Assembly: GCA_013202385.1 (NCBI GenBank)
Contig: JABMOT010000031.1
Span: 1 to 33,721 of the forward strand
Source: Fidelibacterota bacterium
Lineage (GTDB): Bacteria > Fidelibacterota > UBA8477 > JABMPR01
Length of the DNA stretch: 33,721 bases
Reading direction: 5' to 3'
The notes under the pieces were generated by a model that was not told where the DNA came from, searched no databases, and saw nothing but the letters and a program-made list of their open reading frames with translations. The translations under genes and the position numbers were made by a program. Positions 24,749-33,387 of this stretch are shown piece by piece (the first letter of the stretch is position 1; every line of letters begins with the position of its first letter).

Positions 24749-26099
24749 CCGTTTTAAAGTGGAGCAACTCCTCATGGTCGGTGTGTTATTCGCATTTCTG
24801 GTCCCTCTCAATACGAATATCGGACCTTTTAAAATTGTGACCTGGAATATTCCAGCGCTGGCTCTACTTTTTTGGATTAGCCTGCGGGGGATTAATCGAC
24901 AGCGTTTTAGACTGAGCAATTTTGATCTATGGGACTACTCCATACTGGGTATAAGCTTTATCTATCTCATCATGACCCTTATAGGGTACGATCCTATCGC
25001 TAACTTGATGTTTTTAAACAGCTGGTTGTTCTGCCTGTTACTGGCTTTTTATTTTCGGAGGACTTACGGCAAAGTTCTTACGCCCCAGATGTTGATAGTT
25101 TTTGCATTCATTTCAGTTGGCATTGAATCCATCATCGGAATAACACAGCAAATCACCTCCAGTGAAATCGGTAATATCTCAGTTTATTTTGGACAGACTC
25201 CAGAAACTACAGCCCTGCGCTCGATTGGGGATACAGACATGGGACGTGTACACGGGACTTTAGGTACGGGGAATCTGGTGGGAAGCTGGATCTGTATGTT
25301 TACCCCCTTCATCATCTATAGTTCATCCTATTTCAAAAATAGAAAATTATCCATTGGGATTAGTACGATGGTCCTTATTTCGATCATTACCATTTTATTA
25401 ACCATTTCAAGATTCAATATTGCTCTGTTTGTCTGTGTTCTTGGCTTTTCGCTATACCATTATTACAGGAATAAGATCAGCACCAGGATCAGACTCAAGC
25501 TTAAAATCGCTAGTTTCCTGTTTGTGGCAACCCTCATCAGTATTGCCGCGATAACCACAATCAAGTACTGGAAAGAAATTGGGCTTATGAGGGAGGCTAT
25601 CGAATTCAGGTTTAGTGACACATTTGAAGAAGCCAACAAAGAGGGTCTTGGATCATCGGGGTTAGCGGCCAGAATGGAGATGAATAAGGGAGCCCTGCAA
25701 GCTTTCTTGAGAAGTCCCATCATAGGTGTGGGATTTAAGAACTCCCGTTGGATATGGCCAACTGTGGATGCCTATGTTCCCAAAGGCTGGGTTTTCCAAC
25801 CACACAACCTGTATATGATCATGCTGGTTGAGGGAGGTATCTTTTTGTTCATCTTCTATGTTATGTTTACACTTCTGCCTTTTTATCGAATGTGGCAATT
25901 ACGCAGAGTTAATGATCCCCTTTTAATCGCCTTTTTCCTATCTTTGTCTTCAGCAATGGGCATTCAAATGATTTATATAACCTTCACTTCGCCTACTTTT
26001 ACAGCGGTTTACATGATGATGCAGGGATGTGCCATGGGATATATGGATCAATATCTAAAAAATGAGGAGCCGTCTGAAAAACATGCAATCACTCCATAA
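24741..26099 (+). CDS. O-antigen polymerase/ligase family protein (Wzy-type)
   Basis: The 452-residue membrane protein has about 10-12 helices, a large periplasmic loop with GTLGTGNLVGSWICMFTPF (about 172-190), the TISRFN segment (about 221-226), and a second loop ending IIGVGFKNSRW...FQPHNLYMIMLVEGG (about 327-366), which is the Wzy_C/O-antigen ligase signature. It would polymerise flipped repeat units in the periplasm. The start is TTG 24741 with a strong GGGGGAG 7 bases upstream, overlapping ST-7 by 8 bases. As the only such protein in the cluster, polymerase is likelier than ligase. Confidence 0.87.
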   Translation: MTSRFKVEQLLMVGVLFAFLVPLNTNIGPFKIVTWNIPALALLFWISLRGINRQRFRLSNFDLWDYSILGISFIYLIMTLIGYDPIANLMFLNSWLFCLLLAFYFRRTYGKVLTPQMLIVFAFISVGIESIIGITQQITSSEIGNISVYFGQTPETTALRSIGDTDMGRVHGTLGTGNLVGSWICMFTPFIIYSSSYFKNRKLSIGISTMVLISIITILLTISRFNIALFVCVLGFSLYHYYRNKISTRIRLKLKIASFLFVATLISIAAITTIKYWKEIGLMREAIEFRFSDTFEEANKEGLGSSGLAARMEMNKGALQAFLRSPIIGVGFKNSRWIWPTVDAYVPKGWVFQPHNLYMIMLVEGGIFLFIFYVMFTLLPFYRMWQLRRVNDPLLIAFFLSLSSAMGIQMIYITFTSPTFTAVYMMMQGCAMGYMDQYLKNEEPSEKHAITP

Positions 26100-27360
26100 A
26101 ACCTTTGTGCTGCTGGGCTGTATCCTTGGTTTAAGTCCTGTTCAAAATTGGGGCGCACCCCCCAATCTTCCAGATTCATTGTTTATTGGAGTTTGCTCAC
26201 AAATCACGCGAGAATCCAAACTCTACGACCCCTATTCGGTTCATGAAGAGATGTTGGATGCCATCAACCATGCTAATCTCAATTTCACCAGAACGGGATT
26301 CAAGTGGCGGGTCATTCACCCTTCCCAGACTGAATGGGACTGGCGGATAACTGATGCCATAGTTGCCTCTACCAGAGTAAAAAAGGTGAAGATTCTAGCG
26401 CTTCTCGGTGGCATGCCGGACGGGTTTGCGGAAGCTCCGGAAACTTACCATGGGTTGTGGGTGGAGTTTGTTGATTCAGTCACCACACGTTATGCGGAAG
26501 ATATCTTTCACTGGGAGATATGGAATGAGCCCAATGGTAGATCAGGCAAGTACTGGCCACAGGATGCTTCGCCTGAAACCTTCGCCACATTCGTAATTGA
26601 AGCAGGCAATATCATCCGAGAAAATCAGCCGGATGCTACCATCCTTTTAGGGGGTCTTACTACCGGGAAAAAGGCAATGCCCTTTGAATTTTGGACATCC
26701 CTATTCGAATCTGGTGTGCTGAAGGTGGTTGATGGAATTGCTTATCATCCCTATCACTACACTGGGGCCAACTTGATAGACTTCAATCAAAGGCTAACCA
26801 GCTTGGTTGCTAAATACACATCAGAAAAGAAACAATTCTGGATAACAGAATATGGGCTGCCAGCCGTTGATTCAGATAAATTCCCCAATTTTACATTTGA
26901 TAAGCAATCTAAAAGTATCGTGAAATCAATCCTGGTCCATTGGGCTACAGGCGGCACTAAATTTTTCATCTACAACTTATGGGACAAAGACGAATTTGAT
27001 TCAAATTCCAACGAGAAGGACTTCCGCAAGCATAGAAATTATTATTTCGGCCTGCTTGAGAACAATATGTCACCCAAACCTAGCTATATAGCTGTAAAGT
27101 GGCTGGCTGGATTGCTGAAGGATTATGAGCCCATGAATATCCAGAGTGGAAATGATGGCGTCCTCATTCAGGTGAAGCATAAAGAAACGGGGAAATTAGG
27201 CTATTTCACGTGGGGCGGTAAGACGCATGAAGATCTGTACAAACGACACAAAGAAGCGGTGTTGACTAAATGTCAATCCAGCCAGGTACCCCTAAACCTT
27301 GACAAGCTGAAATCAAGTGACCTGAAAACACAAGCTGAGAATGTATTGTTCTGGCAATAG
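26083..27360 (+). CDS. secreted glycoside hydrolase, GH39/PslG-like
   Basis: A hydrophobic signal segment is followed by a TIM-barrel glycosidase. Numbered from the upstream ATG at 26062, WEIWNEPN (151-158) contains the acid/base Glu 156 and FWITEYGLP (259-267) the nucleophile Glu 263, the two-glutamate pattern of clan A retaining hydrolases; YHPYHY and LVHWATGGTKFFIYNLWD also fit. PslG, a periplasmic endoglycosidase in the Pseudomonas psl locus, is the best functional parallel: it trims the polymer made by its own cluster. I give ATG 26083, which starts the signal peptide more naturally; ATG 26062 is also possible and neither has ideal spacing. It overlaps the polymerase gene. Confidence 0.82.
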   Translation: MQSLHKTFVLLGCILGLSPVQNWGAPPNLPDSLFIGVCSQITRESKLYDPYSVHEEMLDAINHANLNFTRTGFKWRVIHPSQTEWDWRITDAIVASTRVKKVKILALLGGMPDGFAEAPETYHGLWVEFVDSVTTRYAEDIFHWEIWNEPNGRSGKYWPQDASPETFATFVIEAGNIIRENQPDATILLGGLTTGKKAMPFEFWTSLFESGVLKVVDGIAYHPYHYTGANLIDFNQRLTSLVAKYTSEKKQFWITEYGLPAVDSDKFPNFTFDKQSKSIVKSILVHWATGGTKFFIYNLWDKDEFDSNSNEKDFRKHRNYYFGLLENNMSPKPSYIAVKWLAGLLKDYEPMNIQSGNDGVLIQVKHKETGKLGYFTWGGKTHEDLYKRHKEAVLTKCQSSQVPLNLDKLKSSDLKTQAENVLFWQ

Positions 27361-27363
27361 TGC

Positions 27364-28557
27364 ATGAAAACTTCTGAAAAACCCTCAATCCTATTTTACA
27401 ATTTCGGGGCAAAATTTGGCGGGGCTGAAATTGTTCTCCTGAAATATCTGGAAAAGCCCTCACAGTATTTTGATTTTAAGGTTTTGTTGAATGAGCAGGG
27501 CACTTTTTACGATAAGTTGATTAAAAGTGGCATTTCTGTTGAGGTCATTGGCACGCAGGCTGATCTTTTCTACTCCGTCAAGAGGGGCGATCCATTTAGC
27601 CTGAACCTGTTCAAATTAATTCCGGCAGTCATCCAGCTCTTCTATCGGGTTGTTCGCTACTTTAAAAAGAACAACTTTGATTTGGTCGTTTCCAATACCT
27701 ACAAGTCACATATCATCCTGGGGCTGGCCGCGAAATTTTTCAAGGTCAAAGCGGTGTGGCGCTTTCACGATATTGTACAGCGAGAATACACCTTTTATCA
27801 ATTCTCATGGTTCAATATCAAACTCATGAAATACCTGGTTTCGAGTATCACAAAAATCTTATCGGTTTCCCAGGCGGTCACGGACTCATTTTTAGATTTT
27901 GGATTTGATCCTGCTAAATTCGCTGTGGTGCATAACGGCCTGGATGGGATTAAAGGTAGATCAAATGATGGATTCCGCGATCTGAATCAGCTTAACATTG
28001 GCTGGATCGGCCAATTTGCGGCCTGGAAAGGAATCGAGGAATTTATTCGCCTTTGCAAAGCGCTCATCGACCACAAGGATAATATTCAACCTGATTTTCA
28101 ATTTGTCATTGCCGGATCAGCCCTGTTTGGGAATGAATCGTATGAAAAGCAAATCGAGAAAATGGTTGAAGGAAGCTACAAATCGTATTTTACTTTTTTG
28201 GGCCATGTTTCCGATTCAGATGCATTTTACCAGCGTATTGATATCTATTTTCACACTTCTATCGCCCCAGATCCATTCCCTACAACGGTTCTGGAAGCCG
28301 GCTCACGGGGATTGCTGGTGTTTGCATCTGAATTGGGCGGTGCCAGAGAAATTGTAAGCGACGATGTTACCGGCTTTCTGATCAATATGCGGGATGAAAA
28401 CACCACCTTGAAGAAAACTATTGAGGTCTTAAATAATTTCAAACAGCACCGGGATAAAGGTGCAAAACTCCAGGCTCGTATTAATGATGAATTGAGTTTG
28501 GTCCAATACCGGGCTCATTTCGAAGCGGAAGTTCTGAAGGCGATCCAGGCCAGCTAA
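27364..28557 (+). CDS. family 4 glycosyltransferase (GT-B fold), last gene of the cluster
   Basis: The 397-residue protein has the opening ILFYNFGAKFGGAEIVLLKYL, WRFHDIVQREY (about 132-142), NIGWIGQFAAWKGIEEFI (about 211-228) and the C-terminal DPFPTTVLEAGSRGLLVFASELGGAREIV (about 303-331). The usual E-x7-E is D-x7-E here (D303/E311), a known tolerated variation in GT4. It adds a sugar to the repeat unit. It begins 3 bp after the glycosidase stop codon. Its stop lies 35 bp from the end of the convergent membrane-protein gene. Confidence 0.87.
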   Translation: MKTSEKPSILFYNFGAKFGGAEIVLLKYLEKPSQYFDFKVLLNEQGTFYDKLIKSGISVEVIGTQADLFYSVKRGDPFSLNLFKLIPAVIQLFYRVVRYFKKNNFDLVVSNTYKSHIILGLAAKFFKVKAVWRFHDIVQREYTFYQFSWFNIKLMKYLVSSITKILSVSQAVTDSFLDFGFDPAKFAVVHNGLDGIKGRSNDGFRDLNQLNIGWIGQFAAWKGIEEFIRLCKALIDHKDNIQPDFQFVIAGSALFGNESYEKQIEKMVEGSYKSYFTFLGHVSDSDAFYQRIDIYFHTSIAPDPFPTTVLEAGSRGLLVFASELGGAREIVSDDVTGFLINMRDENTTLKKTIEVLNNFKQHRDKGAKLQARINDELSLVQYRAHFEAEVLKAIQAS

Positions 28558-28592
28558 AACATCCAGAGACAGAGTCAGGTTCAGCAGGCGAC

Positions 28593-29825
28593 TTAAAAAA
28601 TGAACTGGCTAAGCTGCAATAGATTAGCGATCACTGGTATAGCGTGATATTCAGGATTACTCCAGGGATTGACGAGCCCAATAACAGCCACTATGAAACT
28701 GTAGATTACCAGGCCCTTAAATAGCAGTCTTTGTCCCTTAGTTTTTAGGATACTCTCACTGTCGAACAGATAAATATAAAACAGGGGTAGGAGTGGCACA
28801 AACCACCTAATTCCATATCCCCAGCCTCCATAATTTTGAGTAAGCAAAAAATAATTAAGCATGAGGAATGCTGAACATATGGCAATCACGCGACTCTCTG
28901 CGTAGAAAGCTCTCCCCTTGCCAGTGTGCTTTAACAATAGCGGAATCAAAATGATAAGTAGTGGGCTGTACCACAAGAATCCCTGGGGACCCACTAAACT
29001 CAGGGCGATATATTTGAAAAAAGCAAGGGGTCCATTCACACGCACACCCTCGGTCCACTGGGATCCCGGGAAAACAAAATATTCATTAAAAAACTGCAGG
29101 GGCAGCACAGTGCCACCGATCTGATAATTTATGAGCAGGTGGAAACTCAATGGCAAGCATCCGGCCAGAATGAAAGCCCATTTGTGGACGCTGGTTAGAG
29201 TTGATCGAAAAATGAGCCAGGCGAATCCCAGCAGGAACAGACCCGTGGGCAGATCTGAAGCTGCAGCCAATCCAAAAAGAAATCCTGAAATAAGCAGGTC
29301 AGTAGCATTTTTTGACTTCCGGCCGCTGACAAATAATGCCAGGGCAATCATGAGACAGGATGCCGCGACACTATGATTATTGAATGTGGACGACCAGGTA
29401 AAGGCTTGTGATGCCAGGGCAAAAATGAGGGTGTTGATCAGCCGTCGGCGGTCATTCAGACCAAAGTGACCCATGAGCTTGCTGAAGGCCAGGACAGAGA
29501 GAATCCACAATACCTTTACCACAAAAAAGATGATGAGATAATAGGCCAAATTCCAGCCAAAGGCTAGTGGGGCACCAAGATGATAGAGCGGAAAATACAC
29601 GATAGCGGCCAACATGGAGGGTGTGCTGGGCTTATCTGAATAGAAATGCCCATTGATAAACACCTTATCTCCGGTGGTGCTAAATATACTCTGATCAATT
29701 GTCAATTCGTGATGTTCAACAACTGCTTGAGTCAGTGCCATCCTGCTGGCTTCATTCCAGCCATTGATTCTTGGATTGATGGTAACAATGCTAATCAGCA
29801 CCAGATATAGGGGTAAATATTTCAC
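28593..29825 (-). CDS. polytopic membrane protein, probable GT-C-type glycosyltransferase
   Basis: The 410-residue protein has about 10 hydrophobic helices and a long first periplasmic loop (NGWNEASRMALTQAVVEHHE, then DKVFINGHFYSDKPSTPSML). That layout, with acidic residues in loop 1, is shared with GT-C glycosyltransferases of the PMT/ArnT kind that use lipid-linked sugars. I do not recognise a named family, so the function is an inference. The start is GTG 29825 with no strong ribosome binding site. It is convergent with the polysaccharide cluster and may be unrelated to it. Confidence 0.65.
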   Translation of the reverse strand: MKYLPLYLVLISIVTINPRINGWNEASRMALTQAVVEHHELTIDQSIFSTTGDKVFINGHFYSDKPSTPSMLAAIVYFPLYHLGAPLAFGWNLAYYLIIFFVVKVLWILSVLAFSKLMGHFGLNDRRRLINTLIFALASQAFTWSSTFNNHSVAASCLMIALALFVSGRKSKNATDLLISGFLFGLAAASDLPTGLFLLGFAWLIFRSTLTSVHKWAFILAGCLPLSFHLLINYQIGGTVLPLQFFNEYFVFPGSQWTEGVRVNGPLAFFKYIALSLVGPQGFLWYSPLLIILIPLLLKHTGKGRAFYAESRVIAICSAFLMLNYFLLTQNYGGWGYGIRWFVPLLPLFYIYLFDSESILKTKGQRLLFKGLVIYSFIVAVIGLVNPWSNPEYHAIPVIANLLQLSQFIF

Positions 29826-30158
29826 AAGATTTTCATTATCACAGGATTGGTATTTCTGCCTTAACCAGGTTCAATCATATACACTGTTATCGTATCATGC
29901 CGATAAGTTCGGACAATCTATTGAGTAAGCATTTAAGCTCAAAAGCATTAAGTCCGGTTTAAGAGGACAATTTTAGGAGGGTGACTCGCTGCATTAATGT
30001 TTCAGCACTGACTGATGAAAGCAAAATGTCGTAGTGGATAGTCTGGGTCGCTTCCGGATTCACATGACGCCCCACTGAATCCTCAGACCACCCTGTTGCT
30101 GAACGCCAGCGTTCTGAATGATTCCTTCAGCAGCCCCTGCAACCTGCTGAAGCCAGGA
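29826..30158. other. 333-bp intergenic region between corA and the membrane-protein gene
   Basis: No coding frame worth annotating was found on either strand. It should hold the promoter of the minus-strand membrane-protein gene and contains the stem-loop that follows corA (30125-30152). No tRNA or other recognisable RNA was seen. Confidence 0.5.
30125..30152 (-). terminator. stem-loop just after corA, possible terminator or 3' stabiliser
   Basis: CTTCAGCAG (30125-30133) and CTGCTGAAG (30144-30152) are exact inverted repeats around a 10-base loop, starting 6 bases past the corA stop codon. No run of T follows on the minus strand, so a standard intrinsic terminator is doubtful. Confidence 0.45.
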
Positions 30159-31223
30159 TCACAACCAGCGTTTTTTTCTGAAAAATCGAACCATGACTGC
30201 ACTGGCAGTAAGAAAAACACCCCACATGATAAAATAGCTGTAACGGAAATGCAACTCCGGCAGGTAGTCAAAGTTGGTGCCGTAAATGCCTGCCACAAAT
30301 GTCAAGGGGATAAAGATGGCCGAAAAAATGGTCAACACCTTCATGATCTCATTCAAGCGATTGTTCACACTGGTATTATAGATGTTGAGATGGTCTGACA
30401 GCATATCCCTGTAGACATCAATAACATCGACGGATTGGTTGGCCAGATCCAGGAGGTCTTTCAGGAAGGGTAGCGTGTCAAGCTGGATCAGATCTGAATC
30501 CAGGCGCACGATGCGCTGCATGAATTCCCGAACGGGTCGAATCGTTTTGCGGAGATAGTTCATCTCCCGTTTGTAATTATTGATTTGTGCCAAAAGATCC
30601 TGACTAGGGTTGGTCAAAATACTATTTTCGATTTCTTCGATCCGCTCCCCCAACCGTTCGATGATAGAACTATAATTAGCCACAATGATATCCAGCAGTG
30701 CATAGGCCAGATAATCAATACCAACTTTGCGGATACGTCCTTTTTGTTTTCTGATCCGGTCGCGGACGGGGTCAAAAACATCCCCGGGGCGTTCCTGGAA
30801 GGTGAGGAGAATATTACTGCCCAGGACCATGCTCAATTGCTCGCTCTTGATCTCTTCAGTGCCTTCATCGAAACGCATCATCTTGATCCCGAAATAGAGA
30901 TAGTCATCATATTCATCCATCTTGGGACGTTGACCCGTGTTCACGATGTCATCCATAACCAGAGCATGAAGGCCAAAACCGTTGCCAACCTGGCGGATTA
31001 AGTCGGTATCATGAACCCCGTTGAAGTTAAGCCAGGTGACGGATTCCGTATCCTTATACGGAATGCCAACCTGAATATCCTGAAGATCCTGTTCTGTCAG
31101 GTGTTGACTATCATAATCAATCACCTTAATCGTCACTTCTTCAACTTTCTGTTCACCAATAAAGACCAGTGCTCCAGGTGACTGGCCGATAGTGGCGGCG
31201 CTCTTTTTTAAGAATCTTGCCAT
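30159..31223 (-). CDS. corA: CorA family magnesium/cobalt transporter with GTN instead of GMN
   Basis: The 354-residue protein has the CorA plan: a cytoplasmic alpha/beta domain (about 30-150), a long helical region (about 170-290) and two C-terminal membrane helices (about 295-313 and 328-345), ending in a basic RFFRKKRWL. It would form a pentameric Mg2+ or Co2+ channel in the inner membrane. The pore signature normally reads YGMNF; here it is YGTNF (G315-T316-N317), encoded GGC ACC AAC. ATG 31223 is preceded by GGAGAG. No neighbour suggests a special role. Confidence 0.9.
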   Translation of the reverse strand: MARFLKKSAATIGQSPGALVFIGEQKVEEVTIKVIDYDSQHLTEQDLQDIQVGIPYKDTESVTWLNFNGVHDTDLIRQVGNGFGLHALVMDDIVNTGQRPKMDEYDDYLYFGIKMMRFDEGTEEIKSEQLSMVLGSNILLTFQERPGDVFDPVRDRIRKQKGRIRKVGIDYLAYALLDIIVANYSSIIERLGERIEEIENSILTNPSQDLLAQINNYKREMNYLRKTIRPVREFMQRIVRLDSDLIQLDTLPFLKDLLDLANQSVDVIDVYRDMLSDHLNIYNTSVNNRLNEIMKVLTIFSAIFIPLTFVAGIYGTNFDYLPELHFRYSYFIMWGVFLTASAVMVRFFRKKRWL

Positions 31224-31411
31224 AATGCTCTCCTCGTAAAACCCAAGATCCCAAAACTTCCCGGGTTCCTCATTTGTGGTTTTAAAACATGTATTTTCAA
31301 AAGGACAACACCCTCCGATTCAGGGGATGCTTCAGCAGAGATGTTATCCTATAAAAGCTCTCACATCCTTTTCACCACGCCAATGGCCTTGCGCAACAGG
31401 TTTATGCCTGA

Positions 31412-33253
31412 TCAGCGTAAGAGGGTGATGCGCCGGATCGTTGTCTCTATACCACCCGTGAGCTGGATAATGTAGCTGCCGGAAGCTTGGGCTGCCCCTT
31501 GAGCATTGGACCCTGTCCAGGTGACCTGATAGCGACCTGGTGCTTGTTCCCCGTGCACCAGAGTATGGATAAGCTCACCCTGGAGATTGAAGATGCGAAG
31601 GGTTATGAATTGGGTCTTTTGCGGCACTTCATAGGCGAGCTGAATAGCGGGATTGAAGGGGTTGGGAAAGCTGCTGGTGAAGGCAAGCTGCGTGGGCAGC
31701 TGCTGCAGTTCAGGGTGAATGCCAACGGGCTCGACGGCAGTCAGAGTTAGATCATCGATGATGAGCTGACCTGCCTGATTGTCATTCAGCACCCGTATCC
31801 GGATGGCTGACGTCGTATCATTGAGTGTCAGGGAATACAGTGTATAGCTTTCGCCCACATTATAGTTTTGGGTCGCCATGGTTTCAAACGCTGCTCCGGC
31901 AACCGATTTCTGGATGAGGAATTCGTCTGTGGCAGCACCATTGCGCTGGTAATAATAAAAGGAAATGCTTCCCAGTGAATCCACGATTGGAGTGGTAATC
32001 TGAGCGCCCACTAGATTCGCATTGATGGCCATGCATTTTGAGCCGCTGCGAGGCGTCCCCAGGCTAAAACTGCCGGCCTGATGAAAATTCCACCTGCCGC
32101 TGGCCAGGCTAAAATCACCTTCCAGAAAACTGGTCTGGTTTCCCCATTCAAAATCCTCGCTAAAATGGGCCACCGTGGTATCCCCACTTAGGGCCGTAGT
32201 TGCTGATGTGCTTACGCGCTCCGATTCGCCGGCAGCGTTATAAGCGGATACGGAAAAGGAGTAAGTCGTGGCTGCCTGAAGATCAGTAACAGAATAGGAA
32301 ACGCTATTTTCGGGCAAGGTGGAGAGGAGTGCCTGATCCTGGTAGACATAAAAGCCTGTTTCATCGCCGGCATGATCCGTCCAGGTCAATTCGAGGCTGC
32401 TGTCCGTGAGGGTGCTTAGCATCAAATCACTGGGTGCTGCCGGGGGTGGAATGACTTCACCCCAGATGAGATCAACATACTCAGGATGATCCACGAAGGG
32501 GTTGCGATTGTGCTGAACGCTGGTATATATGGCATTATTTCTATCAATTTCTTTGGCGCTCACAGGATCGGCCATTGCCCACTCCATCATCATATGGAGA
32601 GCCCATGCTTCCAATTGGGCTCCATTGACCATGGGGCTTCCTGGCCAGCCGGAATCCTCATCAAGATAACGGGTTGACATATAGAAATATGCCCGGGCGA
32701 AATCACCTTTATAGGGATCGATGGGTTCAAAAACGGTTCCAGTGTAACCGGGATAGGAGCAGGATCCAATTTTACTGCCATTCCTGGAAGTCCAACTTGG
32801 ATTAACAACTTCACCATAGGGATAATTACCACGTTGGTTGTTGACATACTTATCTGTGGGAAAAATGTGAAATATATCTGTATTCATGGGGGCTACATCA
32901 CCGAACCAGCTTTTTGGCCAGGAGTGCTCACGATTGTAGAATTCACCCTCAGAGCCTCCGCCACTGCCCCGATCCTGATCGTCAACAAAAGTGAATTCAT
33001 AGGGTGGAATGGTGTCGGGAATATCAGAATACATATCCCAAACAATGTTATCGGTATTGGGTTTCACATCGGTGGTCTGGTAGTGGGTCCATAGGGATGA
33101 GTAGCTCACGACTGTGTGATTATCAATGATGTCTTGGAGAGCCTGCTGAAGTGCTGGTCCGTTTAAATTTGCAGCGTTATTATAATATCCATCTGGAATT
33201 TGAGCCCAGAGGGTTGAAAGTGTGAGCGTGAAAAGTAGGGACAGGTGTTTCAT
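31412..33253 (-). CDS. secreted endonuclease I family nuclease with FN3-like, jelly-roll-like and C-terminal sorting domains
   Basis: From ATG 33253 (AGGAAG 4 bases upstream) the protein has 613 residues; an in-frame codon at 33280 would only add a non-hydrophobic leader. A signal peptide ends at LWAQ. The endonuclease I domain (about 20-265) carries NREHSWPKSWF (107-117), DIFHIFPTDKYVNNQRGN (126-143) and HNRNPFVDHPEYV. An FN3-like domain (about 272-355), a jelly-roll-like domain (about 362-515) and a sorting domain with FPNPFNP (529-535) ending RITLLR follow. It shares nuclease and tail with the protein at 3602-5593 but its middle domains differ, so the two are distant paralogues. It likely degrades extracellular nucleic acids. 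Confidence 0.88.
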   Translation of the reverse strand: MKHLSLLFTLTLSTLWAQIPDGYYNNAANLNGPALQQALQDIIDNHTVVSYSSLWTHYQTTDVKPNTDNIVWDMYSDIPDTIPPYEFTFVDDQDRGSGGGSEGEFYNREHSWPKSWFGDVAPMNTDIFHIFPTDKYVNNQRGNYPYGEVVNPSWTSRNGSKIGSCSYPGYTGTVFEPIDPYKGDFARAYFYMSTRYLDEDSGWPGSPMVNGAQLEAWALHMMMEWAMADPVSAKEIDRNNAIYTSVQHNRNPFVDHPEYVDLIWGEVIPPPAAPSDLMLSTLTDSSLELTWTDHAGDETGFYVYQDQALLSTLPENSVSYSVTDLQAATTYSFSVSAYNAAGESERVSTSATTALSGDTTVAHFSEDFEWGNQTSFLEGDFSLASGRWNFHQAGSFSLGTPRSGSKCMAINANLVGAQITTPIVDSLGSISFYYYQRNGAATDEFLIQKSVAGAAFETMATQNYNVGESYTLYSLTLNDTTSAIRIRVLNDNQAGQLIIDDLTLTAVEPVGIHPELQQLPTQLAFTSSFPNPFNPAIQLAYEVPQKTQFITLRIFNLQGELIHTLVHGEQAPGRYQVTWTGSNAQGAAQASGSYIIQLTGGIETTIRRITLLR

Positions 33254-33275
33254 TTGGCTTCCTATTATTTGGACG

Positions 33276-33292
33276 GCCAAGGTAAGCTTGGC
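33276..33292. other. short perfect hairpin in the leader of the second endonuclease gene
   Basis: GCCAAG and CTTGGC are separated by a 5-base loop, about 23 bases before the start codon on the minus strand. It may be an operator or an RNA hairpin near the ribosome binding site. Function is unknown. Confidence 0.3.
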
Positions 33293-33387
33293 TTTACTGA
33301 ATGGAAGTGCGTTTTGTCAATGGGTTGGTGGGATGGCGAAGCTGTGATGCAGAGAGTGACATAGACTCTGCTTGACGTGAGGTGCTC

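Noticed and set aside
29826-30158. Possible tRNA or small RNA in the 333-bp gap
   Set aside because: A short GGTTCAATC sequence recalls a T-arm, but no acceptor or anticodon stem can be built around it.
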